Below, in pieces: positions 9,501 to 18,378 of a stretch of 64,000 bases of DNA. The notes below the pieces were generated by a model. The model saw only the letters and a list, made by a program, of their open reading frames with translations. It was not told the DNA's origin and did not search any database. The translations under genes and the position numbers were made by a program. Within the stretch, counting starts at the first letter, position 1; each line of letters opens with the position of its first letter. Origin of the DNA: Blastococcus sp. TF02-8 (GTDB lineage Bacteria; Actinomycetota; Actinomycetes; Mycobacteriales; Geodermatophilaceae); contig NZ_QOHK01000010.1 in assembly GCF_003319175.1 (NCBI RefSeq), forward strand, positions 35,414-99,413, read 5' to 3'.

Positions 9501-10205
9501 GTGCTGGACACCCCCGACACCCTCGACGGCGCCACCGGCGCGCGCCCGGACGCCGTCGACGACGGCCGGGACCGGCCTGCGCTGGACCTGCTCATCTGGG
9601 ACGCGCCGAACATCGACATGACCCTGTCGACGGTGATCGGCGCGCGGCCCACCGCCGCCTCCCGGCCCCGCTTCGACGCGATCGCGGCGTGGTTCGTCGA
9701 GGGCGCCGGCGGGGTCGGTGCAGCCCCGGACGCCCCGGACGTCGAGGCGTGCGTGTTCGCCAACATCCCGCCGCAGCCGGGGTCGCTGCAGCGCTGGGTG
9801 GAGGCGCTGCGCGGTTTCGGCTACTCGGTGTTCGCCCGGCCCAAGAGCCAGCCCGACGACGACATCGACCAGGACATGCTCGACCACATCGCGGTGCGCG
9901 CGCACAGCCACCGGCTGCGGCGGCTCCTGGTCTTCTCCGGCGACGGCCGCAACTTCGCCGAGCCGCTCGAGGAGCTGGCCCGCCAGGGCACGCAGGTCGT
10001 CGTGGTCGCGTTCAGCGAGGTGGCCGGCTACGCGATCGGGTCGGACCTGCTGGAGTTCATCGACATCGAGGACGTGCCGGGCGCGTTCACCGAGCCGCTG
10101 GACCGCGTCCGTCTCGACGCGCTGCCGCCGGACGGTGCGTGGCTGCGGCCCACCCGGAGCCTGCGCGACTTCGTCGCGGGCTTCACCGCGCGCCGCAACG
10201 GCTGA
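9501..10205 (+). CDS. NYN-domain protein (PIN-like fold, putative RNase)
   Basis: A 234-residue protein with the NYN/LabA-DUF88 pattern: an acidic residue after the first strand (LLIWDAPNIDMTL), the central QPDDDIDQDMLDHI acidic cluster, and LLVFSGDGRNFAEPLEEL near the third catalytic position. NYN domains are PIN-like and are generally metal-dependent ribonucleases or RNA-binding modules. The GTG at 9501 was chosen because the open frame upstream is Pro/Arg-rich and lacks family similarity. It lies between two cyclic-di-GMP enzymes with 113 and 83 bp spacers; whether it belongs to that pathway is unknown. Confidence 0.82.
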   Translation: MLDTPDTLDGATGARPDAVDDGRDRPALDLLIWDAPNIDMTLSTVIGARPTAASRPRFDAIAAWFVEGAGGVGAAPDAPDVEACVFANIPPQPGSLQRWVEALRGFGYSVFARPKSQPDDDIDQDMLDHIAVRAHSHRLRRLLVFSGDGRNFAEPLEELARQGTQVVVVAFSEVAGYAIGSDLLEFIDIEDVPGAFTEPLDRVRLDALPPDGAWLRPTRSLRDFVAGFTARRNG

Positions 10206-10288
10206 GGAGGACCGGCTGCGTCACCCGCTCGGGTGGCGCAGCCCGGAAACCCTCAGGAAGCGGGCGCCCGCGTGCCGATCGGTAGGAC

Positions 10289-11575
10289 GTGCGGTCCAAC
10301 CTGTCCGAGCGCCTCGTGGCGGTGCTGCGCCGGGGTGACGTGCTGCCGGCAGCGGCGCCGTCACCTGCCGGCGCGGTCAGGACCGGTCGGCGCCGGCGGG
10401 CGCCGAGCGCCTCGGTCGACCAGCTGGCGTCGGCCGTCCCCGGGTTGGCCGACGAGCTCGCCGGCCAGGCGCGCACCGCAGGGCTGCTGGTGGGTTGGGT
10501 GGCGCTGTTCGCCGTTCCGCTCTGGGCACTGGTCGACCAGGTCACCGAGGGCGCGAACGCGTCGTCCTTCCTCGTCGTGCGGCTGCTGTGCGAGATCCCG
10601 ATGCTGGCCGCGGTCGTCGCGATGTGGCGTCTTCCCGTCGGCCGCCGGCATCCGGAGCTGCTGACCTTCCTCGTCCTCGCCGTCGTGCAGGCCGAGGTCG
10701 CCTGGATCGTCACCCGCTCCGCAGACCCCCGCTACCACCTGCTCGGCTTCACCCTCGCCATCTACGGCAGCGGATGCATCCTCGTGGCCCGGCCGCGGTG
10801 GACCGTCGCGCTCGTCGCCGTCTCCTGGGCGGCGCTCGGACTGGCCTCCCTCACGGCCGCGGAGGGGTTGTCGGCCTCGGAACTGCTCGCCGTCTCGGTG
10901 TACCTGGCCACCGCCTCGCTCATCGCCACCCTCGCCCACCTCCGCCGCAACGCGCTCACCACCCGCGAGCTGCTCACCCGCGTCCGCCTGGAGCGCGAGC
11001 AGCAACGGACCGGTGTGCTGCTCGCCCGCCTCGAGCGGCTCAGCCACGAGGACCCGCTGACCGGGCTGGCCAACCGCCGGCGCTGGGACGCCGAGCTGTC
11101 CGCGCTGTGCACGCAGGCACGGGCGCGCGGGGACGTGCTCAGCGTCGTCCTCGTCGACCTCGACCGGTTCAAGGAGGTCAACGACCGGCACGGCCACGCC
11201 GGGGGCGACGACGCCCTGCGCGCGGTCGCGGGGCTCCTCTCCGCCCGCGTGCGCGGCGGGGACCTCGTCGCCCGGCTGGGCGGCGACGAGCTCGCCGTCC
11301 TGATGCCCGGGGCCGATGCCCCCCGCGCCGCGGAGGTCGCCGAGGAGCTGCGCCAGGCCGCGGTCACGCTGCAGCCCGACGGCTTCCTCCCCGGCGAGAT
11401 CACCCTCTCCCTCGGCGTCGCGGCGGCCGGCGGGAGCGACGCCTATCCGCTGGAGCTCATGTCCCGCGCCGACGAGCAGCTCTACCGCGCGAAGCGGACC
11501 CGCAACGCGGTCTTCGCGGTTGACCGGCGGACGCCCCCACCCGGGACGAAGGTGGAGCCGCAGCCGGCCGGCTGA
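10289..11575 (+). CDS. Membrane-bound GGDEF protein (diguanylate cyclase-like)
   Basis: A 428-residue protein with about six hydrophobic helices between residues 65 and 230 (for example GLLVGWVALFAVPLWALV), then a short coiled linker rich in Arg/Glu and a C-terminal GGDEF domain. The linker leads into LSHEDPLTGLANRR and LVDLDRFKEVND, typical of active cyclases. The signature motif is GGDEL (from 331) rather than GGDEF; the RxxD inhibitory site RGGD is present. Leu at the last position is seen in some family members and may reduce activity. It probably reports a membrane or extracellular signal as cyclic-di-GMP. The closest downstream partner is the PilZ protein, 151 bp away. Confidence 0.88.
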   Translation: MRSNLSERLVAVLRRGDVLPAAAPSPAGAVRTGRRRRAPSASVDQLASAVPGLADELAGQARTAGLLVGWVALFAVPLWALVDQVTEGANASSFLVVRLLCEIPMLAAVVAMWRLPVGRRHPELLTFLVLAVVQAEVAWIVTRSADPRYHLLGFTLAIYGSGCILVARPRWTVALVAVSWAALGLASLTAAEGLSASELLAVSVYLATASLIATLAHLRRNALTTRELLTRVRLEREQQRTGVLLARLERLSHEDPLTGLANRRRWDAELSALCTQARARGDVLSVVLVDLDRFKEVNDRHGHAGGDDALRAVAGLLSARVRGGDLVARLGGDELAVLMPGADAPRAAEVAEELRQAAVTLQPDGFLPGEITLSLGVAAAGGSDAYPLELMSRADEQLYRAKRTRNAVFAVDRRTPPPGTKVEPQPAG

Positions 11576-11726
11576 ACCCACCGGCGTCTCCCTCCCCGGG
11601 GTGTGGCGCGCGGCGAGTCGCCATGGAGGGGCAGCGCGCACCCGGACGCGCCGGATACGGTTCCCCACCGCGGGCAGGCGGGTCAGGTGTGGACCGCCGG
11701 AACCCGCACCCGATCGGAGAGGACCC

Positions 11727-12365
11727 ATGAGCAGCGTTCCCGGCGTCGACCACCCGGCCGAGCAGACCGAGGCCGACATCCGGCTGACCACCGCGAACGT
11801 GTCGGTCTCCGCGCGCGTGGAGGTCGTGCACGAGGGGGTCATCTCCGTGCGCCCGTCGACCGGCGATTTCGTCAACCAGCAGCTGGTGGCCCCCGGCGAC
11901 CTCGTCGAGGTCTACTGGATGACCCCCGACGGTCACCGGGCGCTTCCCGCCGAGGTGCTCGACGTCGAGAACGGCACCGTGGTGCGGTGGCGGCTGACGA
12001 TCACCGGGCCGGCCGAGCACAGCCAGCGCCGGATGGCCGTCCGCGGTCGCGTCGTCCTCCCCGTCGAGGTCGAGCTGAACGGCAACGAGCTCACCGGCGA
12101 GACCGTGGACATCAGCGAGAGCGGAGCGCGCGCCCAGTTCGACGGCTTCGGGCTGGCCCCCGACCCCGGCACCCCGGTGAAGGTCCGGATCGACCTCGAG
12201 GACGGGCCCGTGCAGGCGCGCGGCGAGGTCATCCGCATGGTGGCGCGCGGTGCCCGCTGGATGCTCAGCCTGTCGCTGGTGCACATCGAGGAGAAGGACC
12301 AGGACCGCATCCGCCGCCGCGTCTTCCAGGCGCTGCGCGAGGAGCGGGCCCGCCTGGCGGAGTGA
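11727..12365 (+). CDS. PilZ-domain cyclic-di-GMP receptor (YcgR-like)
   Basis: A 212-residue protein with an N-terminal YcgR-like beta domain (about 20-95) and a C-terminal PilZ domain. Both ligand-binding motifs are present: the RRMAVR (RxxxR) box at 101-106 and DISESG (DxSxxG) starting at 128. A cyclic-di-GMP effector role is therefore well supported. In other bacteria such two-domain proteins act on the flagellar motor or on secretion and envelope machinery. The ATG at 11727 has a GGAGAGGA ribosome site. The dynamin-like gene starts only 37 bp after its stop, so the effector and the GTPases are plausibly one transcript. Confidence 0.92.
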   Translation: MSSVPGVDHPAEQTEADIRLTTANVSVSARVEVVHEGVISVRPSTGDFVNQQLVAPGDLVEVYWMTPDGHRALPAEVLDVENGTVVRWRLTITGPAEHSQRRMAVRGRVVLPVEVELNGNELTGETVDISESGARAQFDGFGLAPDPGTPVKVRIDLEDGPVQARGEVIRMVARGARWMLSLSLVHIEEKDQDRIRRRVFQALREERARLAE

Positions 12366-12402
12366 GCGGGTAGCGGCGGCCGTCCCGGGGCAGGACAGGG
12401 AC

Positions 12403-14103
12403 GTGATCACACCGCCGCGCCTCCCGGAGGCGCTGACCGCGCTGCGGGACCGACTCGCCGAGGCGCCGCTGCGGCTGGCCACCCCCGGCCGGGACGACGC
12501 CGTCCGGGCCGCCCGCGGGATCGTCGACCAGGTCGACGACTACCTGCTGCCCCGGCTGCTGGACCTCGATGCGCCGCTGCTCACCGTCGTGGGCGGCTCG
12601 ACCGGCGCCGGCAAGTCCACGCTGGTCAACAGCCTGATCGGCGCGCCCGTGACCACGGCCGGGGTGCTGCGCCCGACCACCCGCGCTCCGGTGCTGGTCT
12701 GCTCGCGTCCGGACGTGGCCAGCTTCTCGGGGGACCGGGTGCTGCCCGGCCTGGCCCGGGTCACCGGGGGTGACGGCGGGCCTGGCTCGGTGCGGCTGGT
12801 CCCGCGCGACGACGTGCCTCCGGGCCTGGCCCTGCTGGATGCACCGGACGTCGACTCCGTGGTCGCCTCGAACCGCGACCTCGCCGCGCAGCTGCTCGCC
12901 GCGGCCGACCTGTGGGTCTTCGTGACCACCGCCGCCCGCTACGCCGACGCCGTGCCCTGGGACGTGCTGCGCACCGCGCAGGAGCGCGGGACCGCGCTCG
13001 CGGTGGTGCTGGACCGGGTGCCCCCGGAGGCCGCCGACGAGATCGCCGCGGACCTGCGCGGGATGCTGGAGCGGGCCGGTCTGGCCGCCGCCCGCCTCTT
13101 CGTGGTGGCGGAGGGCCCGCTGACCCCCGAGGGCCTGCTGCCCGAGGAGCAGGTGGCGCCGCTGCGGACGTGGCTGCACGCGCTCGCCGCAGACCAGGAG
13201 GAGCGGGCCGCGGTGGTGCGCCAGACGCTCGTCGGCGCACTGGACAGCCTGGAGCAGCGCACCGGCGCGGTCGTCACCGCCGTGGAGGAGCAGGCGGCCG
13301 CGGCCGGAGCGCTGCACGCCGCGGCGGCCGCCGCCTACGAGGCGGCCCGCGACGGCGTGGACGAGGGAGTGCGCAGCGGCAGCCTGCTGCGCGGTGAGGT
13401 GCTGGCCCGGTGGCAGGAGTTCGTGGGCACGGGGGAGTGGATGCGCACGCTGCAGGACCGCGTGGGGCAGCTGCGTGACCGGGTGACCGCCGCGCTCACC
13501 GGGCGCCCCGCGCCGGAACAGGGGCTGGCCGGCGCCCTCGAGGACAGCGTCGAGGGCCTCCTGCGTGCCGAGGCCGACCGCGCCGCCGAGCGGACGGTCA
13601 CCGCCTGGCGCGGCCTGCCGGGTGGCCCGGCGCTCCTGGGGGACGACGAGCGGGAGCTCGCCCGGGCCTCGGCCGACTTCCCCGAGGCCGCGGGTGCGCA
13701 GGTCCGGGACTGGCAGGGCACCGTGCTGGACCTGGTGCGGGAGCAGGGGGCGGACAAGCGCACCCGCGCCCGGCTCCTCTCCTGGGGGGTCAACGGCGCC
13801 GGCGCCGTCGTGATGGTGGGGGTCTTCGCCCAGACCGGAGGCCTGACCGGTGGGGAGGTGGCCGTGGCCGGCGGCACGACGGCGGTGGGCCAGCGGGTGC
13901 TGGAGGCCGCCTTCGGCGACGCGGCGGTGCGGTCGCTCGCCGAGCGGGCGCGCGAGGACCTGCGGGAGCGGTCGGACGCGCTGCTCCGCTACGAGCAGGA
14001 CCGCTTCGACGACCGGATCGACGACGCCGGGCCCGCAGCCGGGGCGGACGCGGAGCTCCGGGACGCCCTCGCCGCCCTCGCCGACGCCCGGCGCGCCGCG
14101 TGA
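12403..14103 (+). CDS. Dynamin-like GTPase, first of an adjacent pair
   Basis: A 566-residue large GTPase. The P-loop GGSTGAGKST is at about 64-73 and the Walker B/G3 segment reads LLDAPDVDSV; the usual NKxD is replaced by a degenerate LDRVP, so nucleotide specificity may be relaxed. Long Ala/Glu-rich helices follow, with a hydrophobic hairpin (GVNGAGAVVMVGVFAQTGG and following) near 465-500 that could insert in membrane, then a final amphipathic helix. The architecture fits bacterial dynamin-like proteins. Actinobacterial examples include the DynA/DynB pair, which supports FtsZ rings in Streptomyces sporulation septa, and IniA/IniC in mycobacteria. Its last 4 bases overlap the start of the second GTPase. 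Confidence 0.85.
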   Translation: MITPPRLPEALTALRDRLAEAPLRLATPGRDDAVRAARGIVDQVDDYLLPRLLDLDAPLLTVVGGSTGAGKSTLVNSLIGAPVTTAGVLRPTTRAPVLVCSRPDVASFSGDRVLPGLARVTGGDGGPGSVRLVPRDDVPPGLALLDAPDVDSVVASNRDLAAQLLAAADLWVFVTTAARYADAVPWDVLRTAQERGTALAVVLDRVPPEAADEIAADLRGMLERAGLAAARLFVVAEGPLTPEGLLPEEQVAPLRTWLHALAADQEERAAVVRQTLVGALDSLEQRTGAVVTAVEEQAAAAGALHAAAAAAYEAARDGVDEGVRSGSLLRGEVLARWQEFVGTGEWMRTLQDRVGQLRDRVTAALTGRPAPEQGLAGALEDSVEGLLRAEADRAAERTVTAWRGLPGGPALLGDDERELARASADFPEAAGAQVRDWQGTVLDLVREQGADKRTRARLLSWGVNGAGAVVMVGVFAQTGGLTGGEVAVAGGTTAVGQRVLEAAFGDAAVRSLAERAREDLRERSDALLRYEQDRFDDRIDDAGPAAGADAELRDALAALADARRAA

Positions 14104-15680
14104 GGCGCCGCGAGCAGCCGCTGGCCGACCGCCTGACCGCGCTGCGCGAGGCGCTGGAGGTCGCCGACGGACGGCTGGACGTCCCGGAGGTGGCGCGGGC
14201 CCGGGCGGTGCTGGCGAAGGCCTCGGCGCGCGAGGCGCTCGGGGACGCCACGGTCGTGGCCCTCGCGGGGGCCACGGGCAGCGGCAAGTCCACGCTGTTC
14301 AACGCCTTGTCGGGCAGCGAGGTGAGCACGCCCGGTGTGCGCCGGCCGACGACCGGCGTCGCCCACGCGACCGTGTGGGGCGGCCCGGACGACGGTGCCG
14401 ACCGGTTGCTCGACTGGCTGGAGGTGCCCCGCCGCCACCGGCACGCACCCGAGCCCGCGTTGGACGGACTGGTCCTGCTCGACCTGCCCGACCACGACAG
14501 CGTGCGGCTGGAGAACCGGCTCGAGGTCGACCGGCTGGTGGGCCTGGTCGACGTGCTGGTGTGGGTGCTCGACCCGCAGAAGTACGCCGACGCCGCGGTG
14601 CACGAGCGCTACCTCGCTCCGCTGGCCACGCATGCCGGGGTGCTGCTCGTCGTCCTCAACCAGGTCGACCGGCTCGACGGCGCGGCCGCCCGCGCGTGCC
14701 TGGCCGACCTGCGGGGGCTGCTGGACCGGGAAGGGTTGTCCTCCACGCCGCTGCTGGCGGCCTCGGGGCGCACGGGCGAAGGCCTTCCCGAGCTGCGCGC
14801 CGAGCTGGCCCGGAGGGTGTCGGCGCGCCGGGCCGCCACCGAGCGGCTGGTGGCCGACGTGCGCGCGAGCGCTGGGGAGCTGTCCGCGCACTGCCCCGGG
14901 GCGTCGACCGGTCGCGGTACCCGGCCGGTGGCCGACGACCTGGTGGACGCCCTCTCCGACGCCGCCGGCGTGCGCACGGTGACCCAGGCCGTGGAGCGCG
15001 CCACCCGGCGGGAGGGCACCGCCCGGACCGGTTGGCCGCTGCTGCGCTGGACCAGGAAGCTGCGTGCCGATCCGCTCGAGCGGCTGCACCTGGGCGACGG
15101 GCGGTCGCGTACCTCGTTGCCGGCCGCCGGTGCGGTGGAGGCGGCGCGGGTCGCGACGGCGGTCCGGCAGGTGCGGGAGGACGTCGGGGAGGGGCTCGCC
15201 CCTGCGTGGCGGGACGAGCTGCGCCGTACCGCCGAGGTCACCGAGGAGCGACTGCCCGACGCGCTCGACCGGGCCGTCGGGGGCACCGACCTGGAGCCGG
15301 AGCGGGTGCCGCTCTGGCAGCGGGGGGCCGGCGCGCTCCAATGGCTGCTGCTGGTCGTGGCGCTGGCCGGCGCGTTGTGGCTGCTCGCGCTCGTCGCGCT
15401 CGGCTTCCTGCAGCTCGACGACGTGCTGCCGCTGCCGCGGGTGGAGGGGATCCCGCTGCCCACCCTGCTGCTGGTCGGAGGGCTGCTGGCCGGTGCGCTG
15501 CTGGCCCTGGTCTGCCGGCCGCTCGTCGCGCTGCGCGCCAGACGCCGCGCGAGCGCGGCCGATCGCCGGCTGCGGGCCGCCGTGCTGGCGGTCGCCGAGG
15601 AGGAGGTGCTCACGCCCATGGCGGAGGTGGAGCGGGACGCGGACCGGTTCTGCGCGGCGGTGACCAGCGCCGCGCGGTGA
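14100..15680 (+). CDS. Dynamin-like GTPase, second of the pair, with C-terminal membrane hairpin
   Basis: A 526-residue partner of the preceding GTPase, translated from an overlapping GTG (GTGA). The P-loop GATGSGKST is at about 57-65, G3 reads LLDLPDHDSV, and a proper G4 NQVD is present, so this copy looks a better GTP binder than its neighbour. Helical stalk sequence follows. Two transmembrane helices at about 415-480 (LLLVVALAGALWLLALVALG and LLLVGGLLAGALLALV) are separated by a short loop and followed by a cytoplasmic tail. Two overlapping, unequal GTPases suggest an obligate hetero-oligomer, as known for DynA/DynB and for Bacillus and Campylobacter dynamin pairs. Confidence 0.87.
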   Translation: MRRREQPLADRLTALREALEVADGRLDVPEVARARAVLAKASAREALGDATVVALAGATGSGKSTLFNALSGSEVSTPGVRRPTTGVAHATVWGGPDDGADRLLDWLEVPRRHRHAPEPALDGLVLLDLPDHDSVRLENRLEVDRLVGLVDVLVWVLDPQKYADAAVHERYLAPLATHAGVLLVVLNQVDRLDGAAARACLADLRGLLDREGLSSTPLLAASGRTGEGLPELRAELARRVSARRAATERLVADVRASAGELSAHCPGASTGRGTRPVADDLVDALSDAAGVRTVTQAVERATRREGTARTGWPLLRWTRKLRADPLERLHLGDGRSRTSLPAAGAVEAARVATAVRQVREDVGEGLAPAWRDELRRTAEVTEERLPDALDRAVGGTDLEPERVPLWQRGAGALQWLLLVVALAGALWLLALVALGFLQLDDVLPLPRVEGIPLPTLLLVGGLLAGALLALVCRPLVALRARRRASAADRRLRAAVLAVAEEEVLTPMAEVERDADRFCAAVTSAAR

Positions 15681-15689
15681 CGGGAGGCG

Positions 15690-16190
15690 CTAGAAGCCCG
15701 GCGAGCGCTGCTCGGGCAGCCGCTCGCGCAGGGACTGGGCGGCCTCCTTGCCCGTGGGCAGGAGGGCCCAGACGTGCTTGCGGCCGGGCCGCTCCTCCCA
15801 GCCGTAGCTGATGGAGAGCTGGGCGACCAGGTGCAGGCCCATGCCGCCGAAGGCGGGGTCCCGGTCGACCGCGGGCACCGGCGGCCGGTCGGGAGCCTCG
15901 TCGCTGAGGTCGAGCAACCAGCCCGCCGGACCGGCCACGACGAGCGCCCGCACGTCGCCCCCGCCGTGCCGCAGGGCGTTGGAGGCGAGCTCCTCGAACA
16001 CCAGGAGCAGCCCGTCGCGGGCGTCCTCGGTGGAGGCTGCGGAGACCGAGGGATGGGCGATGCGGGCGCGCAGGTCGGAGCGGACGCGGGAGACCACCTG
16101 CATGGCTTCGAGCTGCCAGTGCCAGACGTCGCCGGGAACGGAGGGGACGGGCGCGCAGGGCCAGGCGTCGTGCGCCAGCTCGTCGGCCAT
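15690..16190 (-). CDS. RsbW-like ATP-binding anti-sigma/serine kinase
   Basis: A 166-residue GHKL-type ATPase domain. The N-box is EELASNALRHGGG, the G1 box DLSDEAPD and the G2 box FGGMGLHLVAQLS. Such single-domain HATPase proteins bind sigma factors or anti-sigma antagonists and phosphorylate the latter; many in Actinobacteria have no assigned partner. ATG at 16190 has a GAGAGGAAA ribosome site. It is divergent from the GAF-ANTAR gene (126 bp between starts) and converges on the dynamin pair with 9 bp between stops. The C-terminal motif KHVWALLP recurs in the similar protein at 22974-23408, so the two are paralogues. Confidence 0.88.
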   Translation of the reverse strand: MADELAHDAWPCAPVPSVPGDVWHWQLEAMQVVSRVRSDLRARIAHPSVSAASTEDARDGLLLVFEELASNALRHGGGDVRALVVAGPAGWLLDLSDEAPDRPPVPAVDRDPAFGGMGLHLVAQLSISYGWEERPGRKHVWALLPTGKEAAQSLRERLPEQRSPGF

Positions 16191-16316
16191 CGTTTCCTCT
16201 CGAGTCCGCTCCGCAGTGCCGCCGGAGATGTCGTCCCGGCACTCCATCCTGACCGATGCTGCGTTCCCGCGCGAAGGCGGGCGAGATCCACGGCGCGGTG
16301 CGGGCACAATGGGCCG

Positions 16317-17006
16317 GTGGACGACGTCATGCGGGAGCTGAGCCGGGTGACCCTCGGGGGCCGGGAGCTCAGCGACGTGCTGGGTGAGATCACCGGCATC
16401 GCCGCGCGGGCCATCCCCGGCGCGGAGGCGGTCTCGACGACCCTCATCCGGGACGACAAGCCCTTCACCGCCGCCTACACCGGCGAGATGGCCCTGACGG
16501 CCGACGAGCTGCAGTACGCCGAGGACGGCGGCCCCTGCATCGACGCCGGCCGGGGCGGGGTCGTGCTGCGCATCGACGACATGCGCTCCGAGGAGCGCTG
16601 GCCGGCCTACATCGCCCGCGTGCGCGAGACGGAGGTACGCAGCTCGCTGTCGGTGCCGCTGCCCTACCAGGGCTCCTGGATCGGCGCGCTCAACGTCTAC
16701 TCGACGCAGCCGCAGGCCTTCGCCGGGCCGGAGTCGCTCGAGGCCGGACTCGGCGCCGCCGAGGCGATCGCCGTGGCGGTCGCCAACGCCGACGCGCACG
16801 CCCAGCTGGCCGACCAGGCACGCAACATGCGGATCGCGATGGAGTCCCGCGCGGTCATCGAGCAGGCCAAGGGCGTGCTGATGGCGCAGCGGCACTGCGA
16901 CGCCGAGCAGGCCTTCGAGATCCTGCGGCAGGCCTCGCAGCGCTACAACCGCAAGCTCCGGGAGATCGCCGCCGGCATCGTGGAGTCCACGCAGACCCCG
17001 CAGTGA
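16317..17006 (+). CDS. GAF-ANTAR RNA-binding antiterminator-type regulator
   Basis: A 229-residue protein with a GAF domain (about 10-160) and a C-terminal ANTAR domain (about 165-225; ESRAVIEQAKGVLMAQRHCD, then AFEILRQASQRYN). ANTAR domains bind paired hairpins in nascent RNA and prevent termination; the GAF part is a small-molecule or redox sensor. This combination is very common in Actinobacteria. GTG at 16317 is used; an in-frame ATG at 16329 is a possible alternative. No obvious ANTAR target hairpin was spotted close by, so the regulon is probably elsewhere. Confidence 0.9.
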   Translation: MDDVMRELSRVTLGGRELSDVLGEITGIAARAIPGAEAVSTTLIRDDKPFTAAYTGEMALTADELQYAEDGGPCIDAGRGGVVLRIDDMRSEERWPAYIARVRETEVRSSLSVPLPYQGSWIGALNVYSTQPQAFAGPESLEAGLGAAEAIAVAVANADAHAQLADQARNMRIAMESRAVIEQAKGVLMAQRHCDAEQAFEILRQASQRYNRKLREIAAGIVESTQTPQ

Positions 17007-17019
17007 CGGCGGTCGCGGG

Positions 17020-18378
17020 TCAGCCGGCGGACGTCGGCTCCGCGCGGTCGGCCCACCACGGTGCGCGGGCCAGCAGGTAGAGCAGCACGCCGACGGCCAG
17101 CTCCGCGCCGGCGAGCAGCCAGGTTCGGCCCTCCTGCTGCCAGAGGAGCAGCAGGCACGAGCCGATCGCCAGCACCGGGACGACGGCGGGCACCCGGAAG
17201 TGCTCCTGCTCCACCCGGTCGCGGCGCAGCACCAGGACCGCGGTGTTGGTGCTGAGGAAGACCAGCAGGAGCAGCAGCACCACGGCGTTGGCCAGGTCGC
17301 CCAGGTCGCCCACGAGGGTCAGGCCCATCGCCACCAGCGTGGTGAGGACGATCGCCACCCACGGCGTCCGGCGTCCCGGGAGGACCCGGCCCAGCGCGCG
17401 CGGGAGCAGGCGTTGCTCGGCCATGCCGAACACCAGGCGGCTGGCCATGATCATGGTCAGCAGCGCGCCGTTGGCCACGGCCACGAGGGCGACCAGGCTG
17501 AAGACCTCGTCGGGGATGCCGACGTCGGCGGCCTGCACCACGGCCAGCAGCGGCCCGGACGACGCCGCCAGCTCGTCCGGGGCGAGCACCACGGAGGCGG
17601 CCAGCCCCACCAGCACGTAGACCAGCCCGGCGACCAGCAGCGCCCCGAACAGGGCTCGCGGGTACACCCGGCGGACGTCCCGGACCTCCTCGGCGACGTT
17701 GGCGGAGGTCTCGAAGCCGACGAAGGAGTAGTAGGCGAGCAGCGCCGCGGCCAGCACGCCGGAGGCCACGGACACCCCGGGTGGGAACTCCACGACCCGG
17801 CCCACGTCGCCGTCACCGCGGCCGAGCACCACGGCGCCGAGGACGACCACGACGACGAGGCCGGAGAGCTCGACGACGGTCATGACCACGTTGGCGCGCA
17901 CCGACTCCTGGATGCCGCGCGCGTTGAGCAGCGCCACCAGGAGCAGGAACACCAGTGCCGCCGGCACGGCGGGGACGTCCAGGAAGACGCCGAGGTAGTC
18001 GCCGGCGAAGGCCAGGGCGAGCCCGGCCGCGCTCGTGACGCCCGCGGCGAGCATGCAGAAGCCGACGAGGAAGGACACCAGCGGGCTGCGGAAGGCGCGC
18101 TCGGCGAAGACCGCGGAGCCACCGGCGCGGGGGTACTTGGTCACCAGCTCCGCGTAGGAGGCCGCGGTGAGCAGCGCCAGCCCGAGCGCCACCAGGAGCG
18201 GCACCCACACCGCGCCACCGACCTCACCGGCGATGACGCCGATCAGCGCGTAGATCCCGGCGCCCAGGACGTCGCCGAGGATGAAGAGGAAGAGCAGCCG
18301 ACCGCTGACCGACCGGCGCAGCCGGGTGGGGTCGGCTGCATTGGCAGGGTCCTCGACGGTGGTCTCCGGGTTCTTCAC
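17020..18378 (-). CDS. APC-superfamily amino acid permease
   Basis: A 452-residue integral membrane protein with about 12 hydrophobic segments. The first carries the APC hallmark GDVLGAGIYALIGVIAG, and helix 6 has YYSFVGFETSANVAEEVRD, both typical of substrate-binding helices in the APC family (cationic or neutral amino acid/proton symport). The start is GTG at 18378, giving MKNPETTVEDP; the Arg-rich upstream extension is not family-like. It faces a 326-bp intergenic region shared with a divergent gene and converges on the GAF-ANTAR gene with 13 bp between stops. Substrate cannot be fixed from sequence. Confidence 0.88.
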   Translation of the reverse strand: MKNPETTVEDPANAADPTRLRRSVSGRLLFLFILGDVLGAGIYALIGVIAGEVGGAVWVPLLVALGLALLTAASYAELVTKYPRAGGSAVFAERAFRSPLVSFLVGFCMLAAGVTSAAGLALAFAGDYLGVFLDVPAVPAALVFLLLVALLNARGIQESVRANVVMTVVELSGLVVVVVLGAVVLGRGDGDVGRVVEFPPGVSVASGVLAAALLAYYSFVGFETSANVAEEVRDVRRVYPRALFGALLVAGLVYVLVGLAASVVLAPDELAASSGPLLAVVQAADVGIPDEVFSLVALVAVANGALLTMIMASRLVFGMAEQRLLPRALGRVLPGRRTPWVAIVLTTLVAMGLTLVGDLGDLANAVVLLLLLVFLSTNTAVLVLRRDRVEQEHFRVPAVVPVLAIGSCLLLLWQQEGRTWLLAGAELAVGVLLYLLARAPWWADRAEPTSAG

